Source: Emticicia sp. CRIBPO (GTDB lineage: Bacteria > Bacteroidota > Bacteroidia > Cytophagales > Spirosomataceae). Taken from it: a stretch of 64,000 nt of DNA. The notes below the pieces were generated by a model that saw only the letters and a program-made list of their open reading frames with translations, had not been told where the DNA came from and ran no database searches. The position numbers were made by a program, and so were the translations under genes. Below are positions 1 through 8,147 of the stretch, in pieces (position 1 is the first letter of the stretch; every line of letters starts with the position of its first letter). The stretch covers positions 1 through 64,000 of the forward strand of contig NZ_JAAAKV010000002.1 in the NCBI RefSeq assembly GCF_009905725.1. The letters are read 5' to 3'.

Positions 1-383
1 ATTTCGGGGCGGGCATAGTCATCACTCGTTCCTTCGCCCCTTATCGCGGCTATAGGCAGGATAAAATCACCCAGCTCGGTAATCTTTTTCAATCCGCCGC
101 ATTTTCCTAAAAATAAAACGGCTTTTGGCTGGATGGCCGACAACAGATCCATCACAGTAGCCGCCATCGGGCTCCCCATCCCGAAATTGATGATGGTGAT
201 GTTACCTGCAGAAGCCATCTGCATCGGTTTATTGAGTCCTTTTACCTCCACACCGAACTGATCGGCAAACATTTGAACGTAATTTGAGAAGTTGGTCAGC
301 AGTATGTATGGGTTGAACTCATCAAGGGCCGCCCCTGTGTACCTGGGTAGCCAGTTCTTAACTATTTCTTCTTTGGTTTGCAT
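1..383 (-). CDS. amn: AMP nucleosidase (C-terminal part beyond window)
   Basis: Only the first 127 codons are present; the gene runs off the left edge. AMP nucleosidase hydrolyses AMP to adenine and ribose 5-phosphate in the cytoplasm. The N-terminus matches the short Bacteroidota form of the family: a KEEIVKNWLPRYTG-like opening, the INFGMGSP stretch, the glycine-rich FLGKCGGLK segment and the FILPIAAIRGEGTSDDY segment, all typical of the nucleoside-phosphorylase fold. The ATG at 381-383 is the natural start. The gene is divergent from the small nuclease-fold gene at 450, with 66 bp between them. I am fairly sure of the family; a purine nucleoside phosphorylase paralogue is the alternative. 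Confidence 0.85.
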   Translation of the reverse strand, partial: MQTKEEIVKNWLPRYTGAALDEFNPYILLTNFSNYVQMFADQFGVEVKGLNKPMQMASAGNITIINFGMGSPMAATVMDLLSAIQPKAVLFLGKCGGLKKITELGDFILPIAAIRGEGTSDDYARPE

Positions 384-449
384 TTGTTAATTGATTGTTT
401 AAAATTTGAAGGTTAGAACTGTAATAAAACGAAAAAGATTCCTGAAAAT

Positions 450-887
450 ATGATTTTTAATCTTGATTCATATAGTCCCAAAATTAAAGAAATCGAGGAT
501 AAGAAATATATTTTTGATGTTATCAGAAAAAAATATCTTGTGCTGACACCCGAAGAGTGGGTCCGGCAGCACTTTGTTAATTTACTGATCAACCATTACG
601 GCTATTCCAGATCACTCATTAAAATGGAAGCGGGACTGACTTACCATCAGCTGGCCAAGAGATCGGACATCCTGGTTTACAAAAACGACGGCAGCCCTTT
701 TCTGCTGGTAGAATGCAAATCTGAAGACGTCAAAATAGACAAATCCGTATTAGCCCAGGCATCGCGGTATAATCTCAAGATCAGGTCACCTTATTTGTGC
801 GTTACCAATGGCTGGAAGACATTTTGCTTCGGAGTGGATTGGGAAAACGGCACCACCGTGCAACTCAATGACCTGCCGTCATTCTAA
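450..887 (+). CDS. Type I restriction HsdR N-terminal-domain protein (orphan, 145 aa)
   Basis: This is a stand-alone PD-(D/E)xK nuclease-fold protein of the HsdR_N_2 kind. D73 (in RSDILVY) and E88-x-K90 (in LLVECKSE) make up the typical metal-binding core, preceded by an EEWVRQHF helix. Full-length HsdR proteins carry helicase domains of roughly 800 further residues; here there are none, and no hsdM or hsdS lies nearby. Such orphans are widespread and conserved in Bacteroidota, so a housekeeping nucleic-acid role is more likely than restriction, but no function is established. The stop codon overlaps the convergent stop of the LytTR gene by 3-4 bases (884-887). Confidence 0.8.
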   Translation: MIFNLDSYSPKIKEIEDKKYIFDVIRKKYLVLTPEEWVRQHFVNLLINHYGYSRSLIKMEAGLTYHQLAKRSDILVYKNDGSPFLLVECKSEDVKIDKSVLAQASRYNLKIRSPYLCVTNGWKTFCFGVDWENGTTVQLNDLPSF

Positions 888-1636
888 ATATCATTCAGCC
901 ATTCCAGGAACTCCGACTTTCTTCTTCTCGAAACCGGGATCTCATTGTTAAGCTCTGTCAGGACCAGTCCGCCTTCTCCTTTGGTGTATTTCTTGATGCA
1001 AAGCTTGTTGACCAGGAACGAATGGTGTATCCTGAAAAAATCATATGACTCAAGCAATTCCTCAAAATCCTTGATGCTCTTGGTTACGGTTATTTTAGAG
1101 CCGTTCTTCAGAAACACATGGGTATAATCTTCATCCGCTTCGCAATATACAATGGTGTCGATCTGCACCAGCTCAAGTCCGTTCAGCACCGGCAAAGGTA
1201 TTTTGCTCGACCTGTTTTTAGGCTTCCTCAGATTTTCCAGCAAAAGCTTGAAATCATTTTTGGACGACTTGTTCTCAATCCTCTTGGTAGCTTTGACAAT
1301 GGCCTCTTTGAGTTCGACGATGTTAATCGGCTTTAATAAATAATCGAGAGCAGAAAACTTGATGGCTGTAATGGCATACTGATCAAATCCCGTCGTGAAG
1401 ATCACCTCAAAGTTGATTTCCTCAAACCTTTCGAGCAGGTCAAAGCCCGAACCGTACGGCATTTCAATATCCAGAAAAACGATATCGGGTTTCTGCAGGT
1501 TGATCATCGGGAAAGCCTCGTCAATAGAATTGGCAAATCCTTTTATGATCAGGTCATTGTCACAATATTTTTTAATAATGGTGGTCAGAGTGTCTACACT
1601 CCGGCTTTCATCATCAACAATTACGCAGCTATACAT
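884..1636 (-). CDS. LytTR-family response regulator
   Basis: A 250-residue cytoplasmic response regulator. The receiver domain spans residues 1-120, with acidic residues D8-D9-E10 near the N-terminus, phosphoacceptor D56 in IVFLDIEMP and the conserved lysine in YLLKPIN. The LytTR DNA-binding domain spans about 145-250 (EADEDYTHVFLKNG, FFRIHHSFLVN and PVSRRRKSEF motifs). It is the last gene of a leftward run and sits only 4 bp after the giant LytS-type kinase at 1641, so that kinase is its likely partner. The second LytS-type kinase upstream has no regulator of its own, so both kinases may signal to this protein (inference). LytTR proteins bind direct repeats in promoters; the target is not visible here. 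Confidence 0.93.
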   Translation of the reverse strand: MYSCVIVDDESRSVDTLTTIIKKYCDNDLIIKGFANSIDEAFPMINLQKPDIVFLDIEMPYGSGFDLLERFEEINFEVIFTTGFDQYAITAIKFSALDYLLKPINIVELKEAIVKATKRIENKSSKNDFKLLLENLRKPKNRSSKIPLPVLNGLELVQIDTIVYCEADEDYTHVFLKNGSKITVTKSIKDFEELLESYDFFRIHHSFLVNKLCIKKYTKGEGGLVLTELNNEIPVSRRRKSEFLEWLNDI

Positions 1637-1640
1637 ACTT

Positions 1641-4600
1641 TTATGTTTGAGGGAATTTTATTTCTATTACCGTACCTACCTCTTCATCCGGATTATCCGA
1701 GCCTTTAATTCTGTCATCAATGGAGAAAATGATGTTTGTACCATTGATCTTACTGTAAGTTGTCAGCCTTTCCGCGGTGATTTTCAGACCTTGTGACTGA
1801 TAGCCGTTTTTAGATCTGGACTGGATTTTATTCGCATTTTTCCGACCTACTCCATTGTCTTCTATCATGCAAATTAGGAAATCCGAACTGAAATAAAAAT
1901 TAATATTTAGCTTCCCTTTTGATGATTTATATCTAAGTCCGTGATTAATAGCATTTTCCACAAACGGCTGCAGGATCATCGTCGGAATTTCCTGGTAGCG
2001 GTTCACATCCGGAGAAACAGAAATCTCAAAGTCGAATTTATTCTCAAACCTCAGTTTTTCGAGCTCCATATAAAATGTCAGCAGCCTGATTTCTTCATTC
2101 AGAGAAATGAATTTGCTTCTTGACGAATCCAGGAATAGACGGATGAGGTGGGCAAATTTCGTCAGGTAGCTGTTGGCCGTAATGATCTCATTATGGACAA
2201 CGTAGCTCTGTATGGAATTGAGGGCATTGAAAATAAAGTGAGGATTCATCTGCAACTGGAGCGTCCTCAGCTCGAGCTCTACTTTTGAACGGTTAGCGGC
2301 ATCTGCCTGTTCACGGGCAATCAGCAGTTCCCGCTCAGCATTTTTCTTTTGTGTAATATCCACGATGATACCCATGAGCATAAATGGCATATCGTTCTCA
2401 TTTTTGACAATTTTAGATTTACACTGAACCCACCTGATCTCATTGTTTGCATCATAAATCCTCAGTATCCTGTCGGAATATCCCAGCTCACTGAAGTCTC
2501 TTCCCATGGCATCCATGATTTCCTTGTCTTCAGGATGAACTTTTGAGTTCCAGATCGTAAAATCACTGATCCAGTCCTCGGTTCTGATGCCCGAAAGATT
2601 GTAATAAGAAGGACTGATGAATAAAGGTTTGCGGTCAGGAAAACTGACAGCCCAAACCACCTCGTCCATGGCGTTAAGGATCAGCGTAAGATTTCGCTGG
2701 CTTTCTTTCAGTTCCTCTTCAGACTTTTTCCTGGTGGTAATATCGCGGGTTACGATGATCACTTTTTTGACACTGCCTTTTTCATCATAAAAATAAGTGA
2801 CTGTATCTTCCCGCCAGTGATAGGAACCGTCCTTGTTCATGGCCCTGAACTGGAAATTGGTACTGGTCTGCCTGCTTTTGATGGCAATGGAATGTATCTT
2901 TTCCAGGTGTTCAATATCATCCGGATGGATGTAATCAAAAAATATCTGCTGGTCCCCCGAATTCTCTTCTTTGAAATTATAAGCCAGCAGCTTGTTAAAG
3001 GAAGGAGAGGTATATGTCACCTCCTCATTTTCAATAACAATGATCCCGTCCGATGTGTTTTCAGCAATGAATCTGAATTTTTCTTCGCTCTCACGAAGGA
3101 GCTGTTCGGATTGCTTCCGGTCGGTGATGTCCAGGCTGAGTCCCACCAGCCCGATCACTTTGCCTTCCTCATCTTTCAGCGGCAATTTGGAAACCAGGTA
3201 CCAGGACTCACTCCCGTCGGGGTTCTGGTGTTTATATTCCACTCCGTTGATCTCATTGTTGGTATTGATGACGTACATATCCTGGTCATAATACATCCTT
3301 GCGGCATCGCCGGGATAAATATCGAAATCACTCTTACCAATCAGATCTTCTTCGCTTTTAACACCGCAGAACTCTACTTCGGACTTATTGGCCAGCACTT
3401 TCCTGGTGGCTATGTCTTTCACGTAAATATTCATCGGAATATTATCTATGATAGCCCTGAGCAGCCTTCTCTCTTCAGCCAGCTTCTCTTCGGCATATTT
3501 CCTCTGGGTGATGTCCGTCAATACCTTGATATGCTGTTCCACTTCTCCGTGCTCATCCAGGATAACGGTATTGGAAACCTCCACCCACTTTTTGGCTCCC
3601 ATATAGGTAAACACCTCAATTTCGCTGGTGAAATCCCGGTCATACATGTCATCAAGAGAAGCTCCTGATTCTGCCGGATTAAAATTGAATAAATCTCTCG
3701 GCCTGAACTTATTCAGCTGCTCCAGGGTCACTTCAAAAAGATTCAGGTAACCGTCATTGGCATAGAGAGCAAACCCGTTTCTGTCTGTGACCAGAACACC
3801 ATTTCGGGTCTGGCGGGCTACTACAGAAAGCTGTTTGATTTCGTTTTCGATCAGTTTCTTCTCCGTAATATCAGAACATATCCCGGATATTCTCACCAGC
3901 TCTCCTGCTTCATTCCTGATCGCATACGCTTTTTCATTGATCCACCTTATATTTTCTTCTGTATCGAGAATCCGGTATTCTATGTCGTAGGAATTGTTCT
4001 TCAGCAGGCCTTTGAACGACCTCTTTGCCAGATCCCGGTCCTCTTCAATGATATAGTCATAAATATAGGAGTTCCTCGAATAGAAATATTCTTCTTCAAT
4101 TCCCAGAACTTTCTTACACGAAGGGCTGATAAAAATAGATTGCCTTTTGTTGACATCAAACAGCCAGAACACATCCTCAAGTGCATCATTGATCTGCCGG
4201 AAATTACTTTCACTTTCCTTGATGATCCGCTCATTGTTGATCCTTTCAATGGCATTGGCTATGTTAGAGGCCAGCGACTGCAGGAGGTTGACTTCGTCAT
4301 CAGACCAGTTTCTCTCTTCATGACAGTCATCAAAACCAATGAATCCGAAAAAAATATCTTTGATAAATACAGGGAGCAGGAGCATCGATAAAACGTCTTG
4401 CCCTTCAAGCAGGGTTTTAAGGCCCGACTCCTTCAATAACCGCGTTACACAGATGAAGGGCTGGTTAAGATCAAACGGGTCTTTCAGAAAGGTCAGGATG
4501 TCAAGCGACATATTCTGCAAAGCCGGGTCATCTATCTGAGGCTCCGTACCTTCTGAAACCCACTCTACTTTCTGACTCACCAGCTGTGTTTTACGGTCAT

Positions 4601-6878
4601 TTTCAAAATAATACGCCCTGTCGGACTTTGTGGCAATGCCTGTAAGGCACATGGTCTCTTTCAAAGTAGAGATGACGTCGCTGCTGATAAGTAACTGCTC
4701 GGTTGTTTTCCCAATAGCTGAAAGCACCTCACTTTTATAAACCAGCTGATTCTGAACGTTGATCAGCTTTTGCTCTGCCAGTTTCCTGTCGGTTATATCT
4801 GTTATGATGCCGTCAAGAAACAATAACTCCCCGTCTTCACTGAAATAACCCCTGCCCCGCTCATTTACCCAGACAATATGCTCGTCGACGCTGATCAGCC
4901 TGTACTCATGTTCATATTCTTCGTCCCTTTCAAGGTGATGATTGATGGTCTGGTTTAACACCTGCTGATCTTCAGGGTGTATAATGCTGGCAAAACTTCT
5001 TTTCGAATTATAAATAAAGTCTCCGGAATTATAACCGGTCATCCTTTCAATCGCATCACTGATGAAAATCATCGACCAATTTTCATCATTCTTGCAACGG
5101 AAAGCCACGCTGGAAATATTGGAAATCAGTGTTCTGAACTGGAACTCACTGTCCCATATTTTCTGATTGAGGGTTACTTCGTGGTCAATGTCCTGGATTG
5201 TCCCGAAAACCCTTTTGCACACCCCGTTTTCAAACTCCGCCTGCCCTATGCTTCTCACCCATTTAAGATTGCCCCTGGCTGTAAGTATTTGTGCCATTAC
5301 TTCTTCTTTCCGGCCGTTGCTGATGCAATCCTGCATCTGGCGTTCTATCTTTTCTCTCGACTCCTGGTCCTTGTAAAAACTCACTGCCGAAATAAAATCG
5401 GGCTCGAAATCTTCAGGCACTTCGTGGATTTCTTTGGTAATGTCCGACCAGAATATCTTCTGACTTTCAATGATGTACTCCCAGCCTCCGATTCTGGCTA
5501 CATGACTGGTTTCTTCCAGGAGTTCCTTCGTTTTCTTTAATTCTATTTCTGAGAGTTTCCTTTCGGTAATATTCCTGGCCACACAAATAAAGTCCTTTGG
5601 TTCTCCATCGTCGTCGAGGAAAACCGAAATGACCATATTATACCATTGCTTGTGACCTTTGATAGACAGCGAATACTCAAATGAGATGTTTTTCGAGGTA
5701 TCCTTACTCTTTTCGATGGCATCCATCATGGCAGCCAGTGTGTCTTCCGGGAAACCGACCTCATCGATTTTCCTGCCGATAAAAAAAGAAGGTTTTACGT
5801 AAAGGTCTTCAGAGCTGTCGTTGTAATATTCTGTAAAAACCAGGTCTTTGTTCAGCACCAGAACCAGGTCACCTGATTTGGTCAGCAGGGCCTCCAGCCT
5901 GTAGTTGCTCTTATGAAGCTCCGCTTCCGTTTTCCTGCTTTGGGTTACATCCCTGCCTATTTTAATCAGGAAATTCTCATCATACGGATCTTCCTGCCAT
6001 TCTATCAGTATCTGATTACCGTTTTTTGTTCTGACCCTATGAATCGCCGCGTCATTTACAGAAAGACCGACCTTATCCGTCTTGTGTTCCTCGACCGAAA
6101 TGTCAGATATGATATTCGCCCATTTCTTACCCACAAACTCGTCTTTGTTATAGCCCAGAATCTCATCCAGGTTATCACTGACAAACACCACCTTGTCATT
6201 TTCGATGCCTAAGACAATCAGTTTGCCTCTGTTGACCACATTATAAGCCATAAAGAAGCTTTCCCTGTGGTTAATGTCAATAAAATACTTGGCATAATTG
6301 ATTACAAAAGCAATAAGCCAAACCATAAAATAGATGGCAAAGACCCTGATCTCGAGATAATCGAAAACCTGGAGATAAATCAGGGTGGCAAGTACAAAGA
6401 TCAGGTAGCCAAAAAAGTGCTTCACATTATAAAAAATGTAATACGCAAAAATCAGGGGAATGAGGAATTCACAGAAAGTAACGAGTTCTGTGGAATTATG
6501 ACTGATATTGTAGAAAACAAGGATATTGAAAGCTGAATAAAAGACAATGAACAGGCGATGCAGATTGGATTTAACCAGCTTAAAGTACTCAGAAGAAAAA
6601 GCTATCAATAAGGCTATTGACCCTCCAATTAAATTGGACACCAATTCACTTTTTTCCCTCACTTTAAAAAGCTCCAGAACCAGCTCACTCACAGGCATAA
6701 AAACACCTAAAACCCAAAAAAACAATTTGTATTTTTCGTTATTTTGTCCCTGCTCTTTGTCGTAACTGATATGAGCCGCACGATTATTCGCATAATATCT
6801 CCTGATAAGTATAAAGATCGCTATTAAGGTCATTAACAACAATACAAAAACTACCCCGGACTGAACTGTAAGTTTCAT
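1641..6878 (-). CDS. Giant multi-PAS/GAF LytS-type sensor histidine kinase (1745 aa)
   Basis: The first ~210 residues contain several hydrophobic segments, giving a multi-pass membrane anchor. I then count about nine PAS/PAC repeats (roughly 215-315, 325-445, 455-565, 575-695, 875-990, 1000-1110, 1125-1245, 1255-1375, 1385-1500), each closing with a DITxRK-like PAC end, and one GAF domain (about 710-865). The kinase module is the LytS/YpdA type (PF06580): histidine near residue 1547 in QMNPHFIFNAL, then an ATPase part with PFVENAINHGL and EDNGVGRKNA. Multiple PAS and GAF domains imply integration of several small-molecule, redox or light cues; no ligand can be assigned. It starts 93 bp after the neighbouring kinase at 6972 and ends 4 bp before the LytTR regulator. 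Confidence 0.92.
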   Translation of the reverse strand: MKLTVQSGVVFVLLLMTLIAIFILIRRYYANNRAAHISYDKEQGQNNEKYKLFFWVLGVFMPVSELVLELFKVREKSELVSNLIGGSIALLIAFSSEYFKLVKSNLHRLFIVFYSAFNILVFYNISHNSTELVTFCEFLIPLIFAYYIFYNVKHFFGYLIFVLATLIYLQVFDYLEIRVFAIYFMVWLIAFVINYAKYFIDINHRESFFMAYNVVNRGKLIVLGIENDKVVFVSDNLDEILGYNKDEFVGKKWANIISDISVEEHKTDKVGLSVNDAAIHRVRTKNGNQILIEWQEDPYDENFLIKIGRDVTQSRKTEAELHKSNYRLEALLTKSGDLVLVLNKDLVFTEYYNDSSEDLYVKPSFFIGRKIDEVGFPEDTLAAMMDAIEKSKDTSKNISFEYSLSIKGHKQWYNMVISVFLDDDGEPKDFICVARNITERKLSEIELKKTKELLEETSHVARIGGWEYIIESQKIFWSDITKEIHEVPEDFEPDFISAVSFYKDQESREKIERQMQDCISNGRKEEVMAQILTARGNLKWVRSIGQAEFENGVCKRVFGTIQDIDHEVTLNQKIWDSEFQFRTLISNISSVAFRCKNDENWSMIFISDAIERMTGYNSGDFIYNSKRSFASIIHPEDQQVLNQTINHHLERDEEYEHEYRLISVDEHIVWVNERGRGYFSEDGELLFLDGIITDITDRKLAEQKLINVQNQLVYKSEVLSAIGKTTEQLLISSDVISTLKETMCLTGIATKSDRAYYFENDRKTQLVSQKVEWVSEGTEPQIDDPALQNMSLDILTFLKDPFDLNQPFICVTRLLKESGLKTLLEGQDVLSMLLLPVFIKDIFFGFIGFDDCHEERNWSDDEVNLLQSLASNIANAIERINNERIIKESESNFRQINDALEDVFWLFDVNKRQSIFISPSCKKVLGIEEEYFYSRNSYIYDYIIEEDRDLAKRSFKGLLKNNSYDIEYRILDTEENIRWINEKAYAIRNEAGELVRISGICSDITEKKLIENEIKQLSVVARQTRNGVLVTDRNGFALYANDGYLNLFEVTLEQLNKFRPRDLFNFNPAESGASLDDMYDRDFTSEIEVFTYMGAKKWVEVSNTVILDEHGEVEQHIKVLTDITQRKYAEEKLAEERRLLRAIIDNIPMNIYVKDIATRKVLANKSEVEFCGVKSEEDLIGKSDFDIYPGDAARMYYDQDMYVINTNNEINGVEYKHQNPDGSESWYLVSKLPLKDEEGKVIGLVGLSLDITDRKQSEQLLRESEEKFRFIAENTSDGIIVIENEEVTYTSPSFNKLLAYNFKEENSGDQQIFFDYIHPDDIEHLEKIHSIAIKSRQTSTNFQFRAMNKDGSYHWREDTVTYFYDEKGSVKKVIIVTRDITTRKKSEEELKESQRNLTLILNAMDEVVWAVSFPDRKPLFISPSYYNLSGIRTEDWISDFTIWNSKVHPEDKEIMDAMGRDFSELGYSDRILRIYDANNEIRWVQCKSKIVKNENDMPFMLMGIIVDITQKKNAERELLIAREQADAANRSKVELELRTLQLQMNPHFIFNALNSIQSYVVHNEIITANSYLTKFAHLIRLFLDSSRSKFISLNEEIRLLTFYMELEKLRFENKFDFEISVSPDVNRYQEIPTMILQPFVENAINHGLRYKSSKGKLNINFYFSSDFLICMIEDNGVGRKNANKIQSRSKNGYQSQGLKITAERLTTYSKINGTNIIFSIDDRIKGSDNPDEEVGTVIEIKFPQT

Positions 6879-6971
6879 TTTAGATTTCAGGCATTTCCAT
6901 TTTAGGGTTCAAAACGTTATTAAAGATCCTGACAATTAAATGATAAATTTATAATCAAAATTCCCCAATAA

Positions 6972-8147
6972 CTAATTCTTAGGAAATTTAACCTCTACTA
7001 CCGTGCCAACTTCTTCGTTGGTGTCATGGGGTTCTGCATTTTTATCCGATATCGAGAAAACGATATTGGTTTCATTGATTTTGTTGTAGGTAATCAGACG
7101 CTCAGCGGTTATTTTCAAGCCCTGAGAATTGTACCCTTTGCGGGATTTGGATTGTATCTGGTCGGCATTTCTTCTGCCTACGCCGTTGTCTTCAATTTTA
7201 CAGATGAGGTACTGCCCTTCATAATAAAACCTGATATGAAGAAAGCCTTTTTCTCTTTTGTAACGAAGTCCGTGGTTAATGGAATTTTCAACGAAGGGTT
7301 GAAGGATCATGGTCGGAATCTCAATGTATTTATTTACTTCAGGGTCTATGATCAGTTCAAAATCGAATTTATTGTCAAACCGCAGCTTCTCCATTTCACT
7401 GTAAAGTGTCAGCATCCTGGCTTCTTCAGAAAGGGAGATGAATTTACTCCGTGACGAATCCAGAAACAGCCGGATCAGGTGGGCAAATTTAGACAGGTAG
7501 TTATTGGCTGTCAGGGCATCGTGTGTCATCACATAGCTCTGTATGGAGTTGAGAGCGTTGAACACAAAGTGAGGGTTCATCTGCAACTGCAGGGTCCTGA
7601 GTTCTAATTCTACAATCTGGCGGTGATGACGCTGCTCTTCATCCGCCCAGAACTTAAGAAACCGCTCCCTGCCATAGAAAAGACCGAACAATGAAATGAA
7701 ACAGGCTCCCCAGAACCACCAGGTCCGCCACCATGGTCTTTCTATCCTGTAATTAAATCTTATGGTGTTTGAATCCCTTCCGGAAGTAGTAACGTACTTA
7801 ATTTCAAATACATACTTGCCGGGTTTGAGATCGGTATACTTTTTATAAGGGGTCTTTTCTTCCAGCCACGGGTCGTAGATCAGCCCGTTAATTGATTCGG
7901 AAATAGCCCTGAATTTGTATGATTTTATAGAATCGTAAGGAGAGGTAACCGCACATTCAATGGCCAGGATGTTTTCATAATACTGCACCTCATAAGATGG
8001 CTCGGGTGCACGGTCTTTACCGGAAGATTCTATTTTTTTGAGATAAATTTTGGGAAGTGAGGAAGGTGGTTCTGCACACACACCTTCTTCACATACGGCG
8101 AGTACCGCAATCAAAAGACAAATAAACTGAGTCCCAAAAATTTTCAA
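6972..8147 (-). CDS. LytS-type sensor histidine kinase with Y_Y_Y-like sensor stub
   Basis: A 391-residue protein with a cleavable-looking signal peptide (residues 1-25), an extracytoplasmic Ig-like Y_Y_Y-type domain (about 30-135, ending in LKPGKYVFEIKY), one membrane span (about 140-160, in the WWRTWWFWGACF region) and a LytS/YpdA kinase module with H193 in QMNPHFVFNAL. In most Bacteroidota relatives the Y_Y_Y domain follows a two-propeller sensor; here the propellers are absent. By hand alignment the last 211 residues match the giant kinase next door at about 150 positions without gaps. The start is TTG and overlaps the TGA of the phosphohexomutase gene (TTGA), which suggests translational coupling. 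Confidence 0.9.
   Translation of the reverse strand: MKIFGTQFICLLIAVLAVCEEGVCAEPPSSLPKIYLKKIESSGKDRAPEPSYEVQYYENILAIECAVTSPYDSIKSYKFRAISESINGLIYDPWLEEKTPYKKYTDLKPGKYVFEIKYVTTSGRDSNTIRFNYRIERPWWRTWWFWGACFISLFGLFYGRERFLKFWADEEQRHHRQIVELELRTLQLQMNPHFVFNALNSIQSYVMTHDALTANNYLSKFAHLIRLFLDSSRSKFISLSEEARMLTLYSEMEKLRFDNKFDFELIIDPEVNKYIEIPTMILQPFVENSINHGLRYKREKGFLHIRFYYEGQYLICKIEDNGVGRRNADQIQSKSRKGYNSQGLKITAERLITYNKINETNIVFSISDKNAEPHDTNEEVGTVVEVKFPKN

Noticed and set aside
450-887. Type I restriction-modification system
   Set aside because: Only the nuclease-fold domain exists; no helicase, hsdM or hsdS is present.
2817-3668. 283-codon open frame antisense to the giant kinase
   Set aside because: Lies wholly inside a PAS-rich coding region; composition reflects the reverse complement of that gene, with no domain or start context of its own.
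4977-5540. 187-codon open frame antisense to the giant kinase
   Set aside because: Same reason: a shadow of the PAS repeats.
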